From positions 1 to 17,343 of the forward strand of contig DAXETY010000129.1 in NCBI GenBank assembly GCA_051155755.1: a stretch of 17,343 nt of DNA, given 5' to 3'. The notes below the pieces were generated by a model that was not told where the DNA came from, ran no database searches, and was given only the letters and a program-made list of their open reading frames with translations. Below, one piece after another: positions 1-6,878 of this stretch. The stretch comes from DAXETY01 sp051155755 (lineage in GTDB: Bacteria; Desulfobacterota; Desulfobacteria; Desulfobacterales; SG8-13). Numbering within the stretch: the first letter of the stretch is position 1; the number at the start of each line of letters is the position of its first letter. Both the position numbers and the translations under genes were made by a program.

Positions 1-654
1 CATCATGGCCCCCATCTCCCGCGTCATACCGATCGCCACCAGGTCGGCAATATAGATCTGGGCGCCGAACAACTTCAGCTGCACCGCCCCGACAAAGGCC
101 AAAATCAGACCGACCAGCAGGCTGATCAGAGAAACAATCGGCAGCGCCTGGGCGCCGCATTCCTGAACCAGTCGCCACAGGTCACTGCCTCGAAAGCGAA
201 TGCCGCCGAAGGGCAGCCGGGCAAATGCAGCGGCCGTCTCCCCCACAAATTCAAGCGCCTTCAGAAAATTTCCCCAGAGGTCCAGGGCGCGATTGCCCAG
301 ATCGGCAAGATAGGCGTTTTCTTCGCCGGTCTCAACCGGTGGTTCTTGCAGCCGGTCGGTGTGCCCGGCCAGCTGCAACAATCCCTGCACCCCCTTCGGC
401 AACCCGCTGCAATCCAGTTCGAGGTCGCTTTTGTCTGCCGCCGCCCGAACTTGCAGCACGTAGGTCAGCAGTCCGCTGTCCCACTCTTGCAGATCGCTGA
501 CATCGAAGGAAATCCGGTTCAGGTCGGAAGCGCTTTCAATCTGTCTGTTGATTTCCGCGGCGGAAGGAAGCCGGTGTTTGAGTTTCCAGGCACCGGCAAG
601 CCGGATCCGCAGCACGCCCTGCGGGGATGTCTGATAAGTGGCGGTCGCTGACAT
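1..654 (-). CDS. MlaE/YrbE-family ABC lipid-transport permease with N-terminal STAS-like domain (partial, C-terminus beyond window)
   Basis: Reading leftward from an ATG at 652-654, the frame stays open for 218 codons to the window edge, so the C-terminus is missing. Residues 1-105 resemble a STAS domain, with a D-S-G-L-L motif at 59-63. Residues 158-218 match the start of the MlaE permease domain: an LWRLVQECG amphipathic stretch, a hydrophobic segment at about 170-190, then FGAQIYIADLV and a TREMGAMM motif typical of the family. Relatives are inner-membrane permeases that, with an MlaF-type ATPase and an MCE-domain MlaD protein, move phospholipids or other lipids between the inner membrane and the envelope. 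A GGTGGAG Shine-Dalgarno lies 13 bases upstream of the ATG. The ATPase and MCE genes would be expected further left, outside the window. The family call is firm; the substrate is unknown. Confidence 0.9.
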   Translation of the reverse strand, partial: MSATATYQTSPQGVLRIRLAGAWKLKHRLPSAAEINRQIESASDLNRISFDVSDLQEWDSGLLTYVLQVRAAADKSDLELDCSGLPKGVQGLLQLAGHTDRLQEPPVETGEENAYLADLGNRALDLWGNFLKALEFVGETAAAFARLPFGGIRFRGSDLWRLVQECGAQALPIVSLISLLVGLILAFVGAVQLKLFGAQIYIADLVAIGMTREMGAMM

Positions 655-874
655 GGAAGCCGTTTTGCTCCACCTTTGTTGTGCCATTGCCGGGGTTGCC
701 GGATGATCTTCCGGTTTGATGTTTTGATGGCGCCTGGCTTGAAAAGCGGCTCCGCTCTCCATCGGGGATCGCCGCATGGAATGCTCTCGAACCGATCGGC
801 ACCCATGGGAATTCGGAAACGCACGCAAAATTTTTGAAAAATTTGAAACCCTCGGTTTAAGTTCGAGTGTCTTG

Positions 875-903
875 TTCCTACCATCGGCGGTGCGCGAAGT
901 CAA
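875..903 (-). promoter_or_regulatory. Candidate sigma70-type promoter for the MlaE-like permease
   Basis: On the minus strand, TTGACT (903-898) is followed by exactly 17 bases and then TAGGAA (880-875). A TG dinucleotide sits one base before the -10 hexamer (an extended -10). The -35 box is strong and the -10 box is weak (three of six consensus positions). It would give a leader of roughly 210 nt before the permease ATG at 654. Confidence 0.4.
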
Positions 904-953
904 TTTACACGAGCGTTTTCCTAAGGTATGGTCTCAGCAGAGGCAACCAATCA

Positions 954-1030
954 GGCGGGCACGGTGGCCCGCCATAGGAAACCATACCACGATGATCCGT
1001 GTAAACGTAAAGCCGGCCACCGCGCCGGCC
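954..1030. repeat. REPIN-like element, copy A (two inverted hairpins, diverged)
   Basis: The left hairpin, 954-973, pairs GGCGGGC with GCCCGCC around a 6-nt loop. The right hairpin, 1012-1029, pairs GCCGGC with GCCGGC around CACCGC. Between them are a conserved ACCAT (981-985), a 20-nt core and CGTA (1006-1009). The foot tetranucleotides are degenerate: CTAT (left, read on the minus strand) and GTAA (right) instead of GTAG. It ends 28 bases before the start codon of the plus-strand lipoprotein gene, so it would lie in that gene's leader or promoter region. Confidence 0.75.
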
Positions 1031-1058
1031 GCTTTTCCGCCTGAAATATCTGAAAGCG

Positions 1059-2420
1059 ATGACGCGACCGAATACTAAAAACAATTGGATCGGGGGACCG
1101 GGGTACCTTGCGGCCTGCTCGGCACCCAGCCGGCTTACGCTGCTTTACGGTCTCGCGCTGCTATCGGTGTTGATGCTGCTGTTGGCGGGTTGCACCGTCA
1201 GACCTCCGCAAGAAGATCGAATCCCTGCTTACGGGCGCGGTCAGGTGATCCGGGTGCTCGAGCCGCCCCAGCGAAGGGATTCCGAAGGCGTCAAAAAAGA
1301 TGTATTTGCTCTGCCCCGGAAAAGTGATCCTGCAGAAACATTCCGGCCCGGCGGCCTTCACCCCGGGCGCCCGTTTGAACTGACGCTGCAGGACGGCAGC
1401 CGGGTGGGCGGTCTTTTTTTCCCGCATCCGGAGGGCACATCCCCTGCCCGGCCGCTCTGGATCGCCGGATTCGGTTTCCTGCAGGATCGCTGGGGAAAGG
1501 CGGCCGGGCGGTTTTATCGACACCACCTGCAGCGGCCGGAAGACCGTATTGACGCCCACGTGCTGATTCTCGATCACCCCAGCACGGCACCGTTTCTGGC
1601 GGCCAACGGAATGCTCAGCATCGGCGCATACGATGACGCCCGCATGTGGATCGAGATCGGCCGGTATATGCGCAAGCAACAAACGTTTCGCGGCATTCAT
1701 CTGCTGGGTGCCGGCGTCAGCGCTCAGACCGTGATTCACGCCCTGATGGAAGACCTGCGGTTGGAGCTGCGCCTGTTCGAATCCGGAATTGCCATCTCCC
1801 CGGTTTCCGACCTGCGACGGTATCCGGCCCGGCCTCTGGGACGCTTTGCAACACCGCCGGACGTCGAAAATCCCTGGCTCACGCTGCGTGGCCGCTTTTG
1901 GCCGCCCGACCATTGGGAGCAGCGCCAGAAGCACCTTCTGGAAGATCTGGTTGAAAACCAGTTCCTGCCGCACTATCGTGACATCAATCCCGGGCACACC
2001 TCGTTTGGCCTGCCACCCAATGAAATCCCGATATTCTTCCGCAAGGCGTTCGAGAACCGCCTGGCGGTGTTGCGCAACCGGCAATTTCAGTCAAAACCGT
2101 GGAACGAAGAGATCCTCCTGGCGGACCTGAACGCATTCATGCAATCCACCCGCATCGGCCCGCTACTCGGACGGGTGCGCACACCCGTCGTGTTGCTGCA
2201 TGCCGCCGACGACCCGATCGTACCGCAATCTGATTTTCGGAAACTGGGCCGTTCCGCCGAAAACAACCCGTGGGTCATCTGGCGGCTTGTCGAAAACGGC
2301 GGTCACGCAGCATTCGAGTCCGCCTACGGCACTGATTATCTGCGAAACCTGCTGGAGGTCTTGCAGGATCCGGACGTACTCCGGAATTGGCGTGCGGAAA
2401 TCTATTCGGAAAACCGATAA
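1059..2420 (+). CDS. Predicted alpha/beta-hydrolase-fold lipoprotein
   Basis: This 453-residue protein has a hydrophobic segment at about 27-44 ending in a lipobox (L-A-G-C, Cys45), so it is probably a lipid-anchored envelope protein. The body looks like an alpha/beta hydrolase. A core strand PLWIAGFGF lies near 132-140, and a nucleophile-elbow-like G-V-S-A-Q centres on Ser221, where the last Gly of the usual GxSxG is Gln. An acid follows in HAADDP (Asp384/385) and a catalytic-type His in NGGHAAF (His416). The order and spacing fit a Ser-Asp-His triad, but substrate and activity are unknown. The n-region of about 30 residues before the hydrophobic segment is long, and the ribosome site before 1059 is weak, so the true start may be downstream. 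It is the only plus-strand gene, and REPIN copies A and B flank it. Confidence 0.75.
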   Translation: MTRPNTKNNWIGGPGYLAACSAPSRLTLLYGLALLSVLMLLLAGCTVRPPQEDRIPAYGRGQVIRVLEPPQRRDSEGVKKDVFALPRKSDPAETFRPGGLHPGRPFELTLQDGSRVGGLFFPHPEGTSPARPLWIAGFGFLQDRWGKAAGRFYRHHLQRPEDRIDAHVLILDHPSTAPFLAANGMLSIGAYDDARMWIEIGRYMRKQQTFRGIHLLGAGVSAQTVIHALMEDLRLELRLFESGIAISPVSDLRRYPARPLGRFATPPDVENPWLTLRGRFWPPDHWEQRQKHLLEDLVENQFLPHYRDINPGHTSFGLPPNEIPIFFRKAFENRLAVLRNRQFQSKPWNEEILLADLNAFMQSTRIGPLLGRVRTPVVLLHAADDPIVPQSDFRKLGRSAENNPWVIWRLVENGGHAAFESAYGTDYLRNLLEVLQDPDVLRNWRAEIYSENR

Positions 2421-2440
2421 AAGCCCTGAGCAGGTCCGGA

Positions 2441-2481
2441 CACCGGGCCGGCGCCGGTTTCTGCCGGCACGAAACATTTTT
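2441..2481 (+). terminator. Weak terminator-like hairpin or repeat remnant after the lipoprotein gene
   Basis: GCCGGC at 2447-2452 can pair with GCCGGC at 2463-2468 around a 10-nt loop, and a run of five T lies at 2477-2481. The T-run is about eight bases from the stem, so this is a poor Rho-independent terminator. The segment GGTTTCTGCCGGCAC resembles the tail that follows REPIN copy C2 (GGTTTTCGCCGGCAC, 7092-7106), so it may instead be a decayed piece of the same repeat family. Confidence 0.25.
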
Positions 2482-2559
2482 AAGCACCAGCCTCTTAAAA
2501 GCTCGTTGCTCAGCTGCGCGGCCTTCCAAACGCAAAAGAACATTTCTCGGCGATTGGGC

Positions 2560-2637
2560 GGCGGGCACTGTGGCCCGCCCTACAAAACCATCCTGCGATG
2601 AATCGCATAAACGTAGGGCCGGTCACCGCACCGGCCC
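2560..2637. repeat. REPIN-like element, copy B (best preserved, both GTAG feet intact)
   Basis: The left hairpin, 2560-2579, pairs GGCGGGC with GCCCGCC. The right hairpin, 2616-2637, pairs GGGCCGGT with ACCGGCCC around CACCGC. Reading outward from the centre, both arms begin with GTAG directly at the hairpin foot (CTAC at 2580-2583 on the left, GTAG at 2613-2616 on the right). The 29-nt interior holds ACCAT (2587-2591) and a third small hairpin, TGCGA/TCGCA, at 2594-2607. It lies between the converging ends of the lipoprotein gene and the 73-residue gene, a usual position for REP elements, where it could protect or terminate both transcripts. Confidence 0.85.
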
Positions 2638-2698
2638 CGGTTTCCGCCTTTGCAGAAATGACGGCTCGGGGTAAGTTTCTTAAAAACGCGGCTGTTTT

Positions 2699-2920
2699 CT
2701 ATCGGCTGCGCCGGCGCAGAAATTCCTGGAATAGACCCAGCATATCGTCCACCGACCCGAGTTTGTCGGCCAACTCTTCCTCGGTGTATTGGGTGGCGAT
2801 TTCTTTGATGAAGGCATCGATCCAGAACCGCATTTCTTCTTCGTCTTCACAGACCGACGAGTGGGTCAGAAATTGTTCGAATGCATGTCTGAGTTCTTGC
2901 CACAATTTCGTACGATTCAT
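2699..2920 (-). CDS. 73-residue protein of unknown function downstream of pyruvate kinase
   Basis: This small frame starts with ATG at 2918-2920, behind a good GGGAG ribosome site, and encodes 73 residues. I do not recognise the family. It is soluble-looking and probably all helical, with an acidic middle (EDEEE near 25-29), an EEELADKLG stretch near 47-55 and a basic end (RRRSR). There is no signal peptide or membrane segment, and one Cys (24). It follows pyk after an 80-base gap on the same strand and could be co-transcribed with it. A longer in-frame upstream reading overlaps the pyk end but lacks a ribosome site. Coding status rests on the ribosome site and sensible amino-acid composition. 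Confidence 0.7.
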   Translation of the reverse strand: MNRTKLWQELRHAFEQFLTHSSVCEDEEEMRFWIDAFIKEIATQYTEEELADKLGSVDDMLGLFQEFLRRRSR

Positions 2921-3000
2921 GAAAGTCTCCCTGGCCTGGATTCCGATCCATTTTTTTATCCTAAAACTGGACTTCCCGCACGGTATCGTCTCTCCACTGC

Positions 3001-4431
3001 TTACGATCGCCGCAGGTCGATGATCTCCATGCGGTTGTTGCGTTCCGGATGTTTCTTGGAAGGTCCTTCGGTCAGCACGACCAGATTTCCGGAAAGGCCG
3101 CTGTCTTTCAGAAAGCGACGGATCCAGGTTTTCCAGTCGGTGGGGTGATCCGGCTCGCAAACCGGCGACACGCCGTAGGAAAATTGCAGATCCTGGCAGG
3201 TTTTTTCCAACGAGCTGACGGCCACCGTCCACACCGGCAGACGAAATCGGACGATTCGCCGTGCCGTGGTACCGCTGCGGGTCGGCACGATCACCGCCAC
3301 CGGTGTGATGTGCTGCAGGGTGGTTTCCACGCCGAGGGCGATGAGGTCCGGCAAATTGGTCTCTTTTGCGTCAACGCAGGACTGGGTTTCCTCCAACAGG
3401 CGCCGACCGGAGCAATGCGGCTCGATGGCGGCGGCGATGGCCGCCAGCATCTCGACGGCGGCAATCGGATATTTGCCCATGGCCGACTCGCCCGACAGCA
3501 TGACGCAGTCGGTTCCATCCAGGATCGCGTTGGCCACGTCGGTGGCCTCGGCCCGGGTGGGCCGGCGATTGGCGGTCATCGACTCCAGCATCTGGGTGGC
3601 TGTGATGACCGGTTTGCCGAGCCGGTTGGCCTTGCGCATCAACTGCTTCTGAACCACGGCGATTTGCTCGATGGGAATTTCCACCCCCAGGTCGCCCCGG
3701 GCCACCATAATGCCGTCGGCGGCCTGCAGAATATCGTCGATGGAGTCCAGTGCCCGGCGTCGCTCGATTTTGGCGATGATGAAGGGCTCCTTGCCCAGGT
3801 CCGCAGCCGCCTGGCGCACGGTGTTTACGTCCTCGGCGTTTTCCACGAAGGACTGGCTGATGGCATCGACACCGAGTTGAAGCGCAAATTCCAGGCACTT
3901 GCGATCGTGATCGGTAAACGCCTGAATGCCCAGGTCGATGCCCGGCAGATTCAATCCCTTGCGCGAACGCAGCTCGCCGCCGACCACGGTCTCACAAATC
4001 ACCTCCCCACCGGAAACTTCCAGGGCTTTCAGATGCACGATCCCGTCATTGAGATACAGCCGGTCCCCGGTTTGGACAACCTGGGCCAGCCGGTCGAAAT
4101 TCACCGACACCCGTCGTCGGTCGCCCCGGATATCGGTGGTGGTCAAGGTGAAGCGATCCCCCGGCTGCAGTCGAACGGGCTCTTCGGCAAATTCACCGAT
4201 GCGGATCTTCGGGCCGGGCAGATCGGCCATGATGGCAACTCTTCGGCCGGTGGCGGCCGCCGCCGCCCGGATTTTTTCGACCGTCTGCCGGTGTTCGTGC
4301 AGATCGCCGTGGGAAAAGTTCAAGCGCGCCACGTTCATGCCGCTGCGGACCAGGGCCTCCAGGATTTCGGGGGGATCGGATGCCGGTCCAATGGTACAGA
4401 CGATTTTGGTCTTGTTGTCGGGCAACTTCAT
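3001..4431 (-). CDS. pyk: Pyruvate kinase
   Basis: The product converts phosphoenolpyruvate and ADP to pyruvate and ATP, the last step of glycolysis, in the cytoplasm. The 476 residues are the usual family length. Visible motifs are TKIVCTIGPAS at 7-18, RLNFSHG at 36-42 (phosphate-binding Arg36), GPKIR at 73-77 within the B-domain boundary, the active-site IIAKIE at 218-223 (Lys221, Glu223), ARGDLGVEIP at 244-253 (Mg ligand Asp247), TATQMLESM at 277-285 and MLSGESAMGKYP at 311-322. A complete C-terminal domain follows from about 355. The start chosen is the ATG at 4429-4431 with AGGAG four bases upstream; an earlier in-frame start adds 22 residues with no family similarity. Lys75 sits where K+-dependent enzymes have Glu. 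pfk lies 73 bases upstream and the 73-residue gene downstream. Confidence 0.97.
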   Translation of the reverse strand: MKLPDNKTKIVCTIGPASDPPEILEALVRSGMNVARLNFSHGDLHEHRQTVEKIRAAAAATGRRVAIMADLPGPKIRIGEFAEEPVRLQPGDRFTLTTTDIRGDRRRVSVNFDRLAQVVQTGDRLYLNDGIVHLKALEVSGGEVICETVVGGELRSRKGLNLPGIDLGIQAFTDHDRKCLEFALQLGVDAISQSFVENAEDVNTVRQAAADLGKEPFIIAKIERRRALDSIDDILQAADGIMVARGDLGVEIPIEQIAVVQKQLMRKANRLGKPVITATQMLESMTANRRPTRAEATDVANAILDGTDCVMLSGESAMGKYPIAAVEMLAAIAAAIEPHCSGRRLLEETQSCVDAKETNLPDLIALGVETTLQHITPVAVIVPTRSGTTARRIVRFRLPVWTVAVSSLEKTCQDLQFSYGVSPVCEPDHPTDWKTWIRRFLKDSGLSGNLVVLTEGPSKKHPERNNRMEIIDLRRS

Positions 4432-4504
4432 AAGACTCCTTCGGATGCTGAATTGCAGCGAAAATTGGCGGATCGAGCACGAATCCTCTGTCTGCAAACA
4501 TTCT

Positions 4505-5800
4505 TTACTGTATCAACGCAGGCTGGCCGATGCAGGCCATCACGTTGCGCCACAGACGCGAATCCGGGTGGATTTGCTTGCGCCGCGAGACCGCCAGGGA
4601 TATCGGTATGTGGGTGAAGTGATTTTTCCAAAATCCGACCACCATGTTCGTGCGGCCGGACATGGCGGCGTGGACGGCGTTGTGCCCCAGCACCAGACAG
4701 ATTGCCGAATCGTAGGTGTCGGACGGCAGGCTGCGGATGGAGTAACTGGGATCGATGTATTTCAATACGAGGTCCAGATCGTTTTGCTGGAAATGCGCCT
4801 TGATGCGATCCTTCAGAAACACGCCGATGTCTCCGAGACGCAGGTTTCCGGAGGCATCCGTACCACCGCCTTCTTCGAGCAACTCCTGGCCGGCTCCCTC
4901 GGCCACCACCACGACGGCATGGCCACGCGTTTCGATTCGCTGCTGCAGGGCTTCGAGAAAAACCGGCAGGGAAAAGCGCACTTCGGGAATCAAACAAAAA
5001 TTGACGTCGTTATTGGCCAGCGCCGAGATTGCCGCAATAAAGCCGGAATGCCGACCCATCAGCTTTACCAGGCCGAGGCCGTTGCGGGCCCCGGTGGCTT
5101 CCGAATGGGCGGCGTAGATCACCCGCGTGGCTTCGGATACGGCCGTCACGAACCCGAAGGAAAGGTCCATGTAGGCGATGTCGTTGTCGATGGTCTTGGG
5201 AACGCCCACCACGGCAATCTTGAGATTACGCTTGCGGATTTCCTCCGCGATCGCCCGGGCGCCCCGCAGGGTGCCGTCGCCGCCGATGGCAAACAGGATG
5301 CCGATGTTCATCCGCTCCAGGGTGTCGACCATATCCTCCAGATCCTGGGGACCCCGGGAAGAGCTCAAAATCGTCCCGCCTTTCTGGTGGATATCCTTTA
5401 CCGCCTCCGGATCGAGCTGCATCACCTCGTGACCGTAACTCGAAGCCAGCCCCTCGAATCCGTAGCGAAATCCCCAGATGGTGCGAACGCCGTAGGAGTG
5501 ATACAGGCTCAGCACGATGGCCCGGATCACGTCGTTGATCCCGGGGCACAGACCGCCGCAGGTGACAATGCCGCAGCGCAGCTTGGACGGATCGAAATAA
5601 ATCTGACTGCGGGGGCCGGCCTTTTCAAAAGTGGGCAGTGTGCGGCCTTCGGCCAGCAGAGACTGTATCGCCCTGGAACTGGTCGTGTAGAGGATACGGT
5701 CTTCGTCTTCGACGAAACGCTCGCCGATCATCGGCGAGGGAATGCGGGCTTCGCCGATCTTTTCCACCTGAAAATCGGACTCGGTAACTTCGTAGGGCAT
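4505..5800 (-). CDS. ATP-type 6-phosphofructokinase of the PPi-PFK-like (TP0108-like) lineage
   Basis: The product phosphorylates fructose 6-phosphate to fructose 1,6-bisphosphate, the committing step of glycolysis. At 431 residues it is much longer than the E. coli type (about 320), with an N-terminal extension of about 75 residues before the first PFK strand (RCGIVTCGGLCPG, 75-87). Motifs are AIGGDGT (171-177), PKTIDND (201-207, catalytic Asp205), LMGRHSG (247-253), IPE (271-273) and YIDPSYSIRS (348-357). Gly176 in GGDG is the ATP-type residue (PPi enzymes have Asp), while Lys202 is the residue seen in PPi-type and group III ATP enzymes. The start is the ATG at 5798-5800 with AAGGA upstream; an earlier in-frame start adds 30 unlikely residues. 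The gene is upstream of pyk. Phosphoryl donor ATP is inferred, not proven. Confidence 0.92.
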   Translation of the reverse strand: MPYEVTESDFQVEKIGEARIPSPMIGERFVEDEDRILYTTSSRAIQSLLAEGRTLPTFEKAGPRSQIYFDPSKLRCGIVTCGGLCPGINDVIRAIVLSLYHSYGVRTIWGFRYGFEGLASSYGHEVMQLDPEAVKDIHQKGGTILSSSRGPQDLEDMVDTLERMNIGILFAIGGDGTLRGARAIAEEIRKRNLKIAVVGVPKTIDNDIAYMDLSFGFVTAVSEATRVIYAAHSEATGARNGLGLVKLMGRHSGFIAAISALANNDVNFCLIPEVRFSLPVFLEALQQRIETRGHAVVVVAEGAGQELLEEGGGTDASGNLRLGDIGVFLKDRIKAHFQQNDLDLVLKYIDPSYSIRSLPSDTYDSAICLVLGHNAVHAAMSGRTNMVVGFWKNHFTHIPISLAVSRRKQIHPDSRLWRNVMACIGQPALIQ

Positions 5801-5895
5801 GAAACCATCCTTTTGCAGCGGATTGCAACGCAATCGGTTGTCAATTCCCTTAATTGAGCGATTGCCGCGGTTGTAACAAGTCGAATCCACGGAGG

Positions 5896-5980
5896 TATCA
5901 TCCCCGCGAAAGCGGGGATCTCGAGTTTAACACACTGTAATAACGATAATTTCGAGATTCCCACCTCGCGGGAATAACAG
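5896..5980. repeat. Nested inverted repeat of the CCCCGC/GCGGGG and ATTCCC/GGGAAT type (dRS3/NIME-like)
   Basis: The left hairpin at 5900-5919 is a perfect 8-bp stem (ATCCCCGC/GCGGGGAT) closed by a GAAA tetraloop. The right hairpin at 5957-5975 pairs ATTCCC with GGGAAT around 7 nt. The two halves are also imperfect inverted copies of each other: GGGATCTCGAG near 5915-5925 faces TTTCGAGATTCC near 5950-5961, so the whole forms a larger cruciform around an AT-rich centre. Elements of this look are dispersed in many proteobacterial genomes. It occupies the gpmA-pfk gap, upstream of pfk. No T-tract follows either stem, so a terminator role is not supported. Confidence 0.7.
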
Positions 5981-6059
5981 ATGTAAATGAATTATGACTT
6001 CTTACGAAATTTTTATTTGGACACCGAGAAGCGCTTGCCCGTCCGAAATGGTTTTGCGG

Positions 6060-6812
6060 TTATTTGCGCGAGAGCTGACCGGCCACCGCCCGGGTGGCCT
6101 GTGCGATTTCTTCCGGATCACCCAGGTACTCGTGCCGGACGGCCGAAAGATCGTCTGCCAGCTCGTAGATCAAGGGCACTCCGGTCGGAATGTTCAGACC
6201 GACAATGTCTTCATCTGAAATGTTGTCCAGATATTTGACCAGCGCCCGCAGGCTGTTGCCGTGGGCCGCGATCAGAATGCGCCGGCCGGACCGGATTTCC
6301 GGAACGATGGTTTCATGCCAGTACGGCAGAAAGCGCTCCACGGTATCCTTCAGGCACTCGGTGTGCGGCAGCAATCCCGGTGGCAGCTGCGCATAGCGCG
6401 GATCGGTTGCCGGATGGCGCGGATCGTCGGATTCCAAGGCCGGCGGTCGCACGTCATAACTGCGACGCCACAGCTGCACCATCTCCATGCCGTGCTTTTC
6501 GGCGGTTTCGGCTTTGTTCAACCCCTGCAGCGCCCCGTAGTGCCGCTCGTTCAGTCGCCAGCTGCGAAACACCGGAACCCACACACGGTCCATTTCTTCC
6601 ATCACCAGCCAGAGGGTTTTAATAGCACGTTTGAGCACCGAAGTGAACGCCAGGTCGAAATCGTAGCCTTCCTGCTTCAAGCGCCGGCCGGCCGCAAGGG
6701 CCTCTTGAATACCCTTTTCGCTGAGCGGTACGTCCGTCCAACCCGTGAAGCGGTTTTCGCGATTCCAGGTGCTTTCTCCGTGTCGCAGCAGGATCAACGT
6801 GTGCTTGGCCAT
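6060..6812 (-). CDS. gpmA: 2,3-bisphosphoglycerate-dependent phosphoglycerate mutase
   Basis: The product interconverts 3-phosphoglycerate and 2-phosphoglycerate through a phosphohistidine. Its 250 residues match the bacterial dPGM length (about 247-250). It has the RHGES motif at 10-14 (His11 the phospho-acceptor), WNRENRFTGWTDVPLS at 16-31, SVLKRAIKT at 58-66 with Arg62, the NERHYGALQG stretch at 88-97 (acid Glu89), and AAHGNSLRAL at 182-191 with the second active-site His184. The insertion region present in dPGM but absent from simple phosphatases of the superfamily is here (about 100-150). The start ATG at 6810-6812 follows AAGGA; the longer in-frame reading runs into the repeat array and is not coding. 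Neighbours are ldh upstream, across the REPIN array, and pfk downstream. Confidence 0.96.
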   Translation of the reverse strand: MAKHTLILLRHGESTWNRENRFTGWTDVPLSEKGIQEALAAGRRLKQEGYDFDLAFTSVLKRAIKTLWLVMEEMDRVWVPVFRSWRLNERHYGALQGLNKAETAEKHGMEMVQLWRRSYDVRPPALESDDPRHPATDPRYAQLPPGLLPHTECLKDTVERFLPYWHETIVPEIRSGRRILIAAHGNSLRALVKYLDNISDEDIVGLNIPTGVPLIYELADDLSAVRHEYLGDPEEIAQATRAVAGQLSRK

Positions 6813-6860
6813 GGTAGATTCCTTTTTGCTTTGAAATGCATTCCGCTGTTCATTTCTCCA

Positions 6861-6878
6861 ACCGCCACCGCGCCGGCC
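6861..6878. repeat. Truncated REPIN right arm (remnant C0)
   Basis: Bases 6865-6878 are identical to 1017-1030, the loop and 3' half of the right hairpin of copy A. The 5' half of the stem is missing. It is followed by the same AAACCGCAAAAGAAC tail that follows the right arm of copy C1, so it looks like the broken left end of a longer tandem array. Confidence 0.55.

Larger units (their letters stand above)
655..1058. other. Intergenic region between divergent genes: promoter and REPIN
   Basis: This 404-base stretch separates the minus-strand permease from the plus-strand lipoprotein. It holds a plausible sigma70-type promoter for the permease (875-903) and REPIN copy A (954-1030). The remaining part, 655-874, would be a leader of about 210 nt if that promoter is used. 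It carries a short palindrome at 699-714 (CCGGA/TCCGG arms) but no riboswitch or RNA gene that I recognise. Open frames here overlap the permease start, lack good ribosome sites and look like chance. No convincing promoter for the plus-strand gene was found. Confidence 0.6.

Noticed and set aside
519..884. Possible minus-strand gene of 121 residues upstream of the permease
   Set aside because: It overlaps the permease start in another frame, has Arg/Pro-rich random composition and no ribosome site; the region is better read as a leader.
3049..4617. Long plus-strand open frame of 522 codons opposite pyk
   Set aside because: It is the antisense shadow of a GC-rich conserved gene: His/Gly/Gln-rich composition with no domain, while pyk on the other strand has every catalytic motif.
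5801..5895. TTGACA upstream of pfk as a promoter
   Set aside because: A perfect -35 box is present on the minus strand, but no -10-like hexamer occurs at 15-19 bases downstream.
5881..5980. Rho-independent terminator for gpmA
   Set aside because: The stems are strong but neither is followed by a T-run on the minus strand, and the element is over 80 bases past the stop; it is described as a dispersed repeat instead.
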